Positions 17,363 to 25,329 of a DNA stretch of 64,000 nucleotides are shown piece after piece. Where the stretch lies: the NCBI RefSeq assembly GCF_017329605.1, contig NZ_JAFMTY010000008.1, positions 62,001 through 126,000 on the forward strand, read 5' to 3'. Origin of the DNA: Alicyclobacillus fructus. Lineage in GTDB: Bacteria; Bacillota; Bacilli; Alicyclobacillales; Alicyclobacillaceae. The first letter of the stretch is position 1, and the number at the start of each line of letters is the position of its first letter. The notes beneath the pieces were generated by a model. It saw nothing but the letters and a program-made list of their open reading frames with translations. It ran no database searches and was not told the origin of the DNA. A program made the translations under genes and the position numbers.

Positions 17363-19903
17363 TTACACCGCAGCGGCGACCAACTCGTCTGCGCGCACCC
17401 ACGCGCCCTGTTCCGGATCGCGAATCAACAAGCGGAGCCAGCCGTTCTGCACCTTGCGGCGGAATCGCTCGTCTTCCTGGAGCAGCCGCTCCACGGCGCG
17501 CACCGGCGCCTCGATGACGACCAGCAGGCGCACGGGCCGATGGTACAGGCGGCCATCGTCGCTCGCGACCGATTGCCACGGCAGGCCGGGCAAGAGATCG
17601 CTCCCGTTCCCCTGCATCACGCCGATGCCGCTCGTCACCGTCTGCGTCGGTTTGCTGCCCGCGCCGTGCGCGTGCGGGGCAACCGCCGATGCGTAATACT
17701 GAAGGTTGATCCACTGGGCCACCGTGACCGGACCGGCCACAATGGAGCGCAGGCTGCGGATGTCGGGGTCCAGCCGCCAATCGTAGTCGTGCAAAAACGC
17801 CTCGCCCAGCGCCGCTTCGAAGGCGAGATCCAAACGCCCGATCCAGAACGCGCGATTTCTCGCCAAGCCCCATTCGGGCCGGACCTCCGTCCAATCGGCG
17901 GCACGCCGCCTGACCTCGCGCGTCGCCCGAGTCCCTTGCAGGCCCGGTAGGGCCCGCGCCCGTTCGGCCGCGGCCTTCTCGCCCGCGCGCCGCACCGCGG
18001 CACAAAGCGCCTCAAAGTGGGCGCGCTCCTCACCGGTAAGCGGCGGCACATCCAGCCATTCGATCTCGTCCGTCGTCGTCACGTGCACCGCCGCCACAAA
18101 CCGCGTCGATTCCGGAATCGAGATGCCGTGCTCGGTGGCCAGGCGCGATCGGACATCTGCGCGATTGAGCGCGGCAACCAGGGCCCGCGCGTTGAAGCGG
18201 CCGGATCGCCCGCCGCAGGCCCCGCAGTCGAGGGCCGCCTGATGAGCGTTGTTTTCTGCGCGCGCCTCGTGGCCGCAGACGACGACCAGAGGTGCAAACC
18301 GCGCGAGGCCGATGGACTGAAGCAGATCCGCCGCGAATTTCGCCAACGCCTCGACCGTGAGACCCACTGGCACATCGGACAGCGGTTCGCGCCGCTCGAT
18401 GACGACCTTCGTCCTCGGTTTCGGCCAACCCGCGCGCTTAAGCCGCGCCGCGAGGTGGCGAAGCGGAGAGGCGGTTCGCAAGGCGGCATAGAGGGCAAGC
18501 CACGGTCCTGACAGTTCGGGCAGAGCGAGGGATGCGACACTGCTCTGCTTGACCTTTTTGAAGCTCTGCGCGACTGCGCGCCATGCGCCTGCAAGGCAGC
18601 GCCACGGCGCCACATCCGCCTCATCCACCCCCTCCTCGCGCACCTCTGCCACGGGCTCCACGATAGCTGGACAGCTGGGATGCGCATAGGGGCTGTCGAG
18701 CGATCGCGTCCAGACCGGCAGGTTGAAAAATCCGGCACACCCGAACGTCTCGTAGGGCCCCTCGGCCTCGATGTGGCGGCGCAAGATCTCCGAACGCACG
18801 TCGATGCAGAACAAAAGCTGCGCCTGCGGCGCGGCGGTCTCGCGCGGGGCGGACGCGCCGCAGGTTTTGATCAGGCGCGCCTCGTACGTCCGCTCCCAAG
18901 CGTCGAGCCACACGGCGTACCGATCCGCGACGCGGTAGCGATGCGCGGCGAGTAGCAGCTCGGCACTCGCCGAGTTCGGCGCCATCCGCAGCACGTAGGC
19001 CGCAGTGGTGGCGAGCCCGGCGAGATCCGGATGAGGCAGAAACGTTCGGTTGGCGCCCCCCGCGATGGCCCACTCCAAGAGGATGCGCATCGCCAGATAG
19101 TCGCGCATGAGCCGCTCTTCCTGCTCCAGCTCCCGACCGCGAAAGCGAAGCGCGCCCACAAATCCCGGAAGCCGGAGATAGTGAACGCGAAAGTAATCCG
19201 CCGCGAGGCGCGGAGCCACCTCGAAGCGCTCAAGTCCGAAGGCGAGCACGTCCTCCGGGTCATCCGGCAACTCCGCCAAGCGGCGCCTTTCGTCGCGATG
19301 AAAGGCCGGATCGCGCTCGGCCAGTGTGCGCGCCGCGCGAAACAGCCCTTGCTCGCGAAGCGGCATCGGCCATGCGGCCTGGCCGCGGTCCAGAAAGAGC
19401 TTCAGGTACCGGATGGAGAGCGCGTCCACGCGCGCTCGGTCGCCATCGGAAGGGAGCGAGAAGCAGAGCGCCTCCTCGGGCAGATGAGGCATGCCCGCGC
19501 AGTGCGCGGCAAGCGCCATCGCCTCAGGCGGGACGTCGATGGCCGAGCCCTCTTCCTCGGTGAGCGCCTCTTGCACAGCGGCAAACGCGTCCCGCACATG
19601 CGGCGGCACAGCTTCCTCCAGGTACTCATCCATACGCGCCCGCAGGAGATTTGGATCAATCTCGCCGCGATGGAGGGCGTGGCGAAGGATACGCATGGGT
19701 GGATACAGGCTCACGCCGCCGAGCGTCTGTAGCTTGCGCATCGCCTCCATAAATGGGACGGCCTCGAGATCCGGCCACGGATGCCGAGCGATGAACACGG
19801 AGATGGGCCACTGGACGGCGGTGGCGTCGAGCGCGAGCCGAGCGGCGCTGGCGGCGGACGACGCCGTCCAGCCTGACGCGGAGCATGCATTCGCGGTGTG
19901 CAT
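17363..19903 (-). CDS. dabA: DabA, catalytic subunit of the DAB inorganic-carbon accumulation complex (DUF2309)
   Basis: The 846-residue protein is DabA (DUF2309, B. subtilis YbcC). It is a peripheral, beta-carbonic-anhydrase-like protein that, with DabB, couples an ion gradient to hydration of CO2 and so traps bicarbonate. The predicted zinc ligands are all present: Cys366 and Asp368 in LLFCIDVRSE, His545 in VVVCGHEA and Cys560 in LDCGACGGR, with the spacing known for the family. The ATG at 19903 shares one base with the dabB stop (TGATG), so translation is coupled; the RBS GGAGG is 12 bases away. The frame remains open for 47 further codons, inside dabB. Ends 60 bases before the Pel-like operon promoter. 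Confidence 0.93.
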   Translation of the reverse strand: MHTANACSASGWTASSAASAARLALDATAVQWPISVFIARHPWPDLEAVPFMEAMRKLQTLGGVSLYPPMRILRHALHRGEIDPNLLRARMDEYLEEAVPPHVRDAFAAVQEALTEEEGSAIDVPPEAMALAAHCAGMPHLPEEALCFSLPSDGDRARVDALSIRYLKLFLDRGQAAWPMPLREQGLFRAARTLAERDPAFHRDERRRLAELPDDPEDVLAFGLERFEVAPRLAADYFRVHYLRLPGFVGALRFRGRELEQEERLMRDYLAMRILLEWAIAGGANRTFLPHPDLAGLATTAAYVLRMAPNSASAELLLAAHRYRVADRYAVWLDAWERTYEARLIKTCGASAPRETAAPQAQLLFCIDVRSEILRRHIEAEGPYETFGCAGFFNLPVWTRSLDSPYAHPSCPAIVEPVAEVREEGVDEADVAPWRCLAGAWRAVAQSFKKVKQSSVASLALPELSGPWLALYAALRTASPLRHLAARLKRAGWPKPRTKVVIERREPLSDVPVGLTVEALAKFAADLLQSIGLARFAPLVVVCGHEARAENNAHQAALDCGACGGRSGRFNARALVAALNRADVRSRLATEHGISIPESTRFVAAVHVTTTDEIEWLDVPPLTGEERAHFEALCAAVRRAGEKAAAERARALPGLQGTRATREVRRRAADWTEVRPEWGLARNRAFWIGRLDLAFEAALGEAFLHDYDWRLDPDIRSLRSIVAGPVTVAQWINLQYYASAVAPHAHGAGSKPTQTVTSGIGVMQGNGSDLLPGLPWQSVASDDGRLYHRPVRLLVVIEAPVRAVERLLQEDERFRRKVQNGWLRLLIRDPEQGAWVRADELVAAAV

Positions 19904-21420
19904 CACTTCAAGATGGCCTCCTTGATCAATTGTTCGAGCGCAGTCGGCTGCGGCTCGATGGACGCCGGGCGCGGATCGGCGAGATGCACGAGCCACGCGT
20001 AGGCGCGCATCGACCATGGACGGGCCGGGCGAGATCGCCACCATGTCAAGGCGACGGCCTGGATGACGATGAGTGCGGCAGCGGCGGTGGCGAGCGCCGG
20101 ATTCGGGCGGACCGTGCCCTGGCCGAAAGACGCGATGGCGCGGACGAGGGCCGCATGGACCTCTTCGGCGATCCCCACTGCTCCCGCGACCGCGAGGAGC
20201 CCCAGCCAGCGGCCGGCGTCAAGCGCGGCGATGCTCCGCGCCGCAATGGCGCAACCCGCGCCGAGCGCAAGCCCGGATAAAAGCCGCATTCCGTCGGCGA
20301 GATGCGGGAGGACATAGGCGGCGAAGAAGAGTGCGCCGAAGGCGGCCGGCCACATCGTCCGCCTCGGCTGCGAAGGCGGCGAAACGAGCGCGTCCTCGGG
20401 AGGCGGGACGGCGGAGCCGGAGCGAAGAAACAAGGTGGCCTTGAAGATGCCGTGCAAGATCAGGTGCACCACGGCGATCGCGTACGCGCCGATGGCGCAC
20501 TCGATGAGCATGAGACCCATCTGGGCCATGGTGGACGCGACGAGCTGGCGCTTATAATCGGCCGACACCAGAATGGCTCCCGTCCCGATCAGCACGCTCA
20601 GCCACGCGAAGGCAAGGAGCAGCGCGTCCGGCCCTACGCCTGCGGCCGCGAGCACGGGCGCGAATTTGGCGAGGAGCAGGCCGCCGCCGTTCACCAGACC
20701 GGCGTGCATCAAGGCGGACACAGGCGTCGGGGTCACCGCGGAATCGAGCAGCCAGCGCCCAAACGGCCAATTGCCCGCCTGCGAGAGGGCCACCGCGACG
20801 AGGAAGAGACTCGCCGCAAAGCTCGCCGACGGATGCGTGGCGAGCGCGCGGATGCCCGCATCGAGAAACGGGGAGCGAGAGACCGCTGCGGCCATGAGGC
20901 AGACGGCGATCACGCCGATGAGGCTTGGTGCCAGCCTGAGCCAGGCCATCCTCGCGACCTCGCGCGCCGCTCGGCTTCGCCGCTGCAACGCCATCAGGCG
21001 AAGCAGGCCGACATCCATGCCCAGCCAGCACGCCGCGAAACACCACGCGTCGCCAGCCATCCACGCCGCGCTGGCGAAAAACGTCGTCCACGTCATCCAT
21101 CCGAAGTAGGCTCCGTATCGCTCGTCCCCTGACAGGTGTCGAATGGAAAACGCCTGAACCAAGAGACCGAGCGCGCTGATGTAGGACGAGATCGCCCAGC
21201 CGAGCGGAGTCGGATGAAGCGGTCCGACGCGAACAGCCGTCGCACCTCCGGCCAGGCCAACGACGGACAGCAGACTCACAAGGCCCAGAGCCGCCAGGTG
21301 AATCCGGACGCGGCGCCCGACCTCTCGAACGGGCCACAGCGCCGCTCCGGTGCCACACGCCAATCCCCAGGCTGAGAGCCACGCCAATTCCATCCCATGT
21401 TCGGTCATCCACGAAGTCAT
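19903..21420 (-). CDS. dabB: DabB, ion-conducting membrane subunit (NuoL/MrpA-like)
   Basis: A 505-residue membrane protein with about 13 hydrophobic segments, related to proton-pumping subunits NuoL and MrpA. The conserved core reads TPVSALMHAGLVNGGGLLLAKF and later VHLILHGIFKATLFL. In the DAB complex this subunit is thought to carry the cation flow that drives DabA. The start is the ATG at 21420, six bases after GAGGAGG; longer open frame upstream overlaps the hairpin at 21473-21533. It is directly upstream of dabA, in the order dabB-dabA usual for this family. Confidence 0.92.
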   Translation of the reverse strand: MTSWMTEHGMELAWLSAWGLACGTGAALWPVREVGRRVRIHLAALGLVSLLSVVGLAGGATAVRVGPLHPTPLGWAISSYISALGLLVQAFSIRHLSGDERYGAYFGWMTWTTFFASAAWMAGDAWCFAACWLGMDVGLLRLMALQRRSRAAREVARMAWLRLAPSLIGVIAVCLMAAAVSRSPFLDAGIRALATHPSASFAASLFLVAVALSQAGNWPFGRWLLDSAVTPTPVSALMHAGLVNGGGLLLAKFAPVLAAAGVGPDALLLAFAWLSVLIGTGAILVSADYKRQLVASTMAQMGLMLIECAIGAYAIAVVHLILHGIFKATLFLRSGSAVPPPEDALVSPPSQPRRTMWPAAFGALFFAAYVLPHLADGMRLLSGLALGAGCAIAARSIAALDAGRWLGLLAVAGAVGIAEEVHAALVRAIASFGQGTVRPNPALATAAAALIVIQAVALTWWRSRPARPWSMRAYAWLVHLADPRPASIEPQPTALEQLIKEAILK

Positions 21421-21472
21421 CTGCGCCCTCCTCGTCCGCGACCTGTGGCCGCGGAATTCGACATGAAAACGG

Positions 21473-21533
21473 AAAAACCGGCGCGCTCGGCGATGGAGTG
21501 TCACACTCCATCCTTCGAGTCACGCCGGTTTTT
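21473..21533 (-). terminator. large two-part hairpin between ybcI and dabB, terminator-like
   Basis: An 11-base outer stem (21473-21483 with 21523-21533) encloses an 8-base inner stem (21494-21501 region with 21504-21511). On the minus strand it ends in TTTTT and a further T-rich stretch, like an intrinsic terminator; the plus strand also ends in TTTTT. It lies in the 287-base gap between ybcI and dabB, where it would lower or gate dabBA transcription. The remainder of the gap (21534-21707) shows no convincing promoter. Confidence 0.65.
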
Positions 21534-21707
21534 CGCCAACTGATTCCAGCCGGACAAACACCCGGGTTGTATAGGTGGCCCAATCGCCTCGTCGGCCCCT
21601 TCTTCAGAAGTCGAACGCCGCGATAGGCACACCACCACGAATCTGCAATTTCGATGTTCCCCTATGCACCTGACGCCGCCATCCACCGCCGGCGCGGTTC
21701 CGACGCC

Positions 21708-22130
21708 TTACGTATCGCGCCCGGCGTCCACCGTCTCGCGGCCGCCCTCGAACTCGCCGGAGGCAAGCTTCCGCTCGAGATCCGAATGAAGCCGAAACAC
21801 CATGATCCGCTCGCCCGTCCGCGTGCTGAGGTCGGTGAAAAAGCTCTTGACCTCTTCCCCGGTGATCCGGCGAATGATCTCCTTCAGATCCTCAACGCCG
21901 GACTCCACCAGACTCGTGCGGGTCCGCTTGACGGACAACATGCCCTCGTACGTCTCGCAAAGCGCGTACTCCGCCGACGAGAGAATGCCATGCAGCGAAA
22001 CGATGATCATGTCCCTCAAGATATCCGTCTTGACCGAGACCGAGCCGCGCCCGAGATAGTCCTTTTCCCATTTGGTCAGGGCGTTGCTGATGTCAGCCTC
22101 GATGCAGCCTTTCAGCTTGGATGCCGCCAT
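21708..22130 (-). CDS. ybcI: YbcI-like DUF2294 protein
   Basis: A 140-residue soluble protein of DUF2294. Segments such as GRGSVSVKTDILRDMIIVSLHGILSSAEYAL and ERIMVFRLHSDLERKL are typical of the family. In B. subtilis a DUF2294 gene (ybcI) lies in the same operon as the DabA gene ybcC, and here it is again just upstream of dabB-dabA on the same strand. A shared role in CO2/bicarbonate handling is a fair inference, but the biochemical role is unknown. Start is the ATG at 22130 with GAGGGAG upstream; it has its own promoter at 22186-22215. Confidence 0.85.
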   Translation of the reverse strand: MAASKLKGCIEADISNALTKWEKDYLGRGSVSVKTDILRDMIIVSLHGILSSAEYALCETYEGMLSVKRTRTSLVESGVEDLKEIIRRITGEEVKSFFTDLSTRTGERIMVFRLHSDLERKLASGEFEGGRETVDAGRDT

Positions 22131-22185
22131 GTCTCTCTCCCTCTACCGCGATCGCTGCACGGCCTCGCGCTGGACATCAGTGAAT

Positions 22186-22215
22186 ATTGTAACAAGGGAA
22201 CGCTCATGGCGACAA
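22186..22215 (-). promoter_or_regulatory. sigma-A promoter of ybcI
   Basis: TTGTCG (22210-22215), 18 bases, TACAAT (22186-22191) on the minus strand. Confidence 0.65.
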
Positions 22216-22217
22216 GG

Positions 22218-22260
22218 GGAAAACAGGACCGAACGCCCAGGTCCGGCCCGGGCGTTCGGT
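22218..22260 (-). terminator. intrinsic terminator of the aldehyde dehydrogenase gene
   Basis: A perfect 11-base stem (22228-22238 with 22250-22260) followed on the minus strand by CCTGTTTTCC, 24 bases after the stop codon. Confidence 0.75.
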
Positions 22261-22283
22261 TCATCCAAGAGGCATGAAAAGAC

Positions 22284-23741
22284 TCAGATGGGGTACTGGC
22301 GCCGATCGCGCTGAATGGAGATCCACTTGAGCGTCGTAAATTCATCGATGCCCCATCGGCCGTTGTAGCGCCCGACGCCTGAGGCCTTTTCGCCGCCGAA
22401 CGCGACAAGAGGTTCGTCGTTCACCGTGCCGTCGTTCACGTGGAACATCCCGCTTTCCACCTGCATCGCAATCCGCACGCCCCGCTCCACGTCTCGCGTG
22501 ATCACGGCACCTGTCAGCCCGTAGTCGCTGTCGTTCGCGACACGCACGGCCTCATCCTCGTCCGCCACAGGCATCACCGCCACCACGGGACCAAACATTT
22601 CATCTTTGGCGCAGGCCATCTCCGGCCGCACGTCGGCCAACACGACGGGACCCACCACATTTCCTTCCACAGGCCCCCGGTAGGCGACGCGAGCACCTTG
22701 CTCGATGCTCGCATCGACGACTGCCAGCAGCCTCTCGACCTGGCGCCGGTTGATGAGCGGCCCGATCACCGTCTCGGGATCTCGCGGGTCCCCCAACTTC
22801 AGTTTCGACACGCGCTCGACAAATTTCCCGAGAAATGACTCATACACATCTTTCACGACGATCACGCGATTGGCGCACATGCAGATCTGACCTTGATGCA
22901 TGAATCGGCTGAATACCGCGGCGTCGACGGCAAGATCCAGGTCCGCATCGTCGAGCACGATGAGCGCGCTGTTTCCGCCCAGTTCGAGCGTCACGCGCTT
23001 CAGGTGACGGCCGGCCACTTCGCCGATATGTCGACCCACAGCAGTCGAACCGGTAAAGGAGATGATCCTCGGAATCGGATGCTCGAGAAACGCGTCGCCG
23101 ATCTCGGCGACGTCGGCGATGACGATGTTGACCAGCCCCTTCGGCACCCCCGCCTCTTCAAAGACCTTCGCAAGCAGCGTGCCGCCGGTGATGGCCGCCT
23201 CCTCATGGGGTTTCAGAACGACCCCATTGCCGCAAGCGATGGCAGGCGCCAAGGCGCGCATGGACAGGCACATCGGGAAGTTGAACGGGCTCAGGATGCC
23301 CACCACGCCAGCCGGCAGGCGCAGCAGGCGATTCTCCTTGCCCGGGACGGTGGCGGGCAACAGGCGCCCCTCCATCCGGAGCGGATACGTCGCCGCCTCG
23401 CGCAGAAAGTTTTTGACCAATTCAAACTCAATGACCGCTTTGATGTGCGTCCCGCCGATCTCGTCCGCGACAAGCGAAATCACATCGTCGCGATACCCCT
23501 CCCAAATGCGTAGGGCTCGTTCCATCACCGCCTGCCGTTCGAAGGAATTGACCTGAGCCCAGGCCTTCTGCGCCTCCGCGGCGGCCCGGTACGCCTCATC
23601 GATGTCCTCGACCGTAGCCAGCCGAATTTCGGCGACCGTCGAGCCATCGAACGGATTTTGATCGCGGTGCACGCGGGAACTCCGTCCCTCGCGCCACTCG
23701 CCAGCGATATATTGATGAGAGAGTTGAGCACGGTCCAGCAT
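22284..23741 (-). CDS. NAD(P)-dependent aldehyde dehydrogenase
   Basis: A 485-residue member of the ALDH superfamily. The nucleotide fold has GVVGILSPFNFPMCL and SFTGSTAVGRHI; the catalytic glutamate is in LELGGNSALIVLDDAD and the catalytic cysteine in QGQICMCANRV. The C-terminal GVGRYNGRWGIDEFTTLKW is typical of benzaldehyde/salicylaldehyde-type dehydrogenases (YfmT-like). It should oxidise an aldehyde to the acid with NAD or NADP; the substrate is not evident from the neighbours. The start is the ATG at 23741 with GGGAGG six bases upstream; the open frame extends 13 codons more. It sits at the border of the mobile-DNA region. Confidence 0.92.
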   Translation of the reverse strand: MLDRAQLSHQYIAGEWREGRSSRVHRDQNPFDGSTVAEIRLATVEDIDEAYRAAAEAQKAWAQVNSFERQAVMERALRIWEGYRDDVISLVADEIGGTHIKAVIEFELVKNFLREAATYPLRMEGRLLPATVPGKENRLLRLPAGVVGILSPFNFPMCLSMRALAPAIACGNGVVLKPHEEAAITGGTLLAKVFEEAGVPKGLVNIVIADVAEIGDAFLEHPIPRIISFTGSTAVGRHIGEVAGRHLKRVTLELGGNSALIVLDDADLDLAVDAAVFSRFMHQGQICMCANRVIVVKDVYESFLGKFVERVSKLKLGDPRDPETVIGPLINRRQVERLLAVVDASIEQGARVAYRGPVEGNVVGPVVLADVRPEMACAKDEMFGPVVAVMPVADEDEAVRVANDSDYGLTGAVITRDVERGVRIAMQVESGMFHVNDGTVNDEPLVAFGGEKASGVGRYNGRWGIDEFTTLKWISIQRDRRQYPI

Positions 23742-23889
23742 GTTGACCTCCCATTCCTCGCCGAGCATGTCGCGGCACACGTTTCGAGGATCATGGTAAA
23801 AGCGCTTTCAAGGACGAACCATTGCCGTTTTCCGATATACGGAACACGAGTCCGAAAAAGATGGCGGGGTGCAGGGTCCTCCATGACGC

Positions 23890-24436
23890 CATCGAGTAGG
23901 AGGGGGCGGCTAGCCCCCCGTCCTCTCACACCACCGTACGTGCGGTCCCGCATACGGCGGTTCATGAAACGCTACGGGGTTCGAGATATCGCGTGTACAT
24001 GCTCCTAAGTCCCAGTTTTGTGAGGTACACTCGGTCGAGGATACCGTTCAGTATCTTGGCCATGAACCACGGCCCGATGCGCGAATTCGCCGTCATGTGG
24101 ACGACGTGTTGCGCTATCCCGAGTGCGCGCAGTTCTCGGTATCGAGTCCAGATGCACATCCGCACCCGCCGCCGTATCCATTCGTCGAATCGCCAACGAC
24201 GAACTCGGCCCTTGATACCCGGACCCCTGCGGCTTCACCGCTTCCTTCCGGTTCAAGGCCCCGTCCGGGGTTTTCTACTGTCTTTGCTCGCCGTATGAAC
24301 GCATCCAGTCCATCCTCGTTTCATGGTCGGTCCTTCCGCGGGTGACCGCTCACCTGCGTACGATGACCTCTGCTGACTCCTGCTCGTTCAGCGCCGCCTC
24401 TTGGCGGCGGTTACCGGCTCTACCGGCGTACCAAGC
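23890..24436 (-). mobile_element. group II intron relic: domains V-VI and maturase C terminus, internally deleted
   Basis: On the minus strand 23962-24165 encodes the C terminus of a group II intron reverse transcriptase/maturase (RMCIWTRYRELRALGI, GPWFMAKILNGILDR). Its stop is followed by a hairpin like domain V (CCGTATGCGGG... CCGCACGTACGG, about 23928-23962) and then a domain VI-like hairpin with CGGGGGGCTAGCCGCCCCC (about 23898-23925). Upstream, about 24250-24436, lies sequence resembling the region before and at the start of such proteins (LNEQESAEVIV in one frame), so the catalytic centre of the enzyme is gone. The element cannot move. No cellular gene is seen in the 150 bases between it and the aldehyde dehydrogenase. 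Confidence 0.75.
23962..24270 (-). pseudogene. C-terminal fragment of a group II intron maturase
   Basis: Only the end of the protein survives: in the frame ending at 23962 the residues WIRRRVRMCIWTRYRELR are followed by a maturase-like tail ending in TRYLEPRSVS. Reverse-transcriptase motifs such as YADD are absent, and the upstream frame is broken. It is non-functional as a reverse transcriptase. Confidence 0.75.
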
Positions 24437-24530
24437 TGTCAACATCGGGTGTAAAATCCCCAATAATTGATGAGAATTCCCCAAGATTATCGGCCTACAT
24501 TCCTCAAAATTATCGGGATGAATTCCCCAC
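24437..24530. repeat. AT-rich direct repeats, possible IS21-type transposon end
   Basis: After TGTCAACATCGGGTG at 24437 the unit ATTCCCCAAGATTATCGG (24476-24493) is repeated with two changes as ATTCCTCAAAATTATCGG (24499-24516), with further CCCCAAT and AATTCCCC blocks around. Multiple short transposase-binding repeats next to a TG-end are typical of IS21-family elements, but no istA or istB gene remains. Confidence 0.5.
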
Positions 24531-24699
24531 CCCCATGTCGAATCGTGGCACCTGTCATTCGTTCATGGGAACGCTCGATGACCTCCAAACCGTCCGCGGG
24601 CATCTCTGCCTTGACGCGCCCTAACTCGCGTGCGCTATACGCTTGGATGAGTTCGAGAATGAGCAACTGGCGAAGTAAGGCGGTAGGACGGTGCATAGG
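24487..24699 (-). CDS. small unidentified reading frame within the relic region
   Basis: On the minus strand an ATG at 24699 with AAGAGGTG upstream opens a frame of 70 residues (MHRPTALLRQLLILELIQ, then ARELGRVKAEMPADGLEVIE). It looks helical and could be a small regulatory or transposon protein, but I do not recognise it. Its last third runs through the AT-rich direct repeats at 24476-24516, so the C terminus is probably not original. It may be a fragment of the element whose end lies there. Confidence 0.35.
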   Translation of the reverse strand, partial: PMHRPTALLRQLLILELIQAYSARELGRVKAEMPADGLEVIERSHERMTGATIRHGGGEFIPIILRNVGR

Positions 24700-24861
24700 G
24701 ACACCTCTTATACAAACATGTGTTCTCATAGTGAGTATATACCGTTTGGGAACAACGCAAATAACTAAATATGGTGATAGCACCATCGGACGAGCATTGG
24801 ATGATGAGGAAAACTGCAAGAGAGGCGGAGAAAAAGCGGGGAAGAGGTGTATAATATAAGT

Positions 24862-25115
24862 GCCCCCACTCGCGGGAACGAGTAGGGGCGACGGACGGTG
24901 TAGCGGCCGTTCGGGCCGAATGAGCTCACAGATACGGTTAAGCGATGGTCAGCTCGGTGGCACGGGCTGGCCATCAGTCTTTATCGAACTCGATGCGAAA
25001 CGCAAAGAGCCAAAGGTGACCTACAGGTATGGGAATTACCTGAAGCTTAACCTTCATTCGGACCACCTCCCGCTACCCGAACGGGAGCCACACCGCCCCA
25101 TGACCGGGAGGTGGT
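24862..25115 (+). ncRNA. candidate structured RNA or DNA-hairpin element, unknown class
   Basis: This stretch holds at least five strong hairpins in a row: 24862-24889 (ten pairs, one mismatch), 24904-24918, 24944-24975 (ten pairs with one G-U), 25024-25042, and 25062-25115 (an eleven-base stem, ACCACCTCCCG with CGGGAGGTGGT, enclosing a CCCG/CGGG hairpin). A perfect TATAAT lies just before it at 24850-24855, without a clear -35. An open frame of 92 codons crosses it but lacks an RBS and resembles no protein I know. It may be a transposon-associated RNA or a relic of one. Strand is assumed from the TATAAT. Confidence 0.4.
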
Positions 25116-25329
25116 TTACCACACCCTCAGACCGCTAGGTCGTCTACGACGATTTCTATTATACGATTCCGAGCAAGTTTTTACGAACATATGTTTGGAT
25201 AAACTGCGAGATGGCCTAAACTTGGCGCAATTCTTCATCTCTCACGCGCCATCCTTTCCCCAGAGGAGGCGCGTGAAACATGAATACGCGGTACATCGAA
25301 ATCCGATAAGTTGTGTCCGATATCATGTG

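Noticed and set aside
24860-25138. A 92-codon plus-strand protein in the structured relic region
   Set aside because: No RBS, no recognisable family, and the stretch is dominated by inverted repeats; treated as a candidate RNA or DNA element instead.
24858-25140. CRISPR array suggested by CCCC/GGGG palindromes
   Set aside because: The hairpins differ from each other and are not regularly spaced; no direct repeat recurs.
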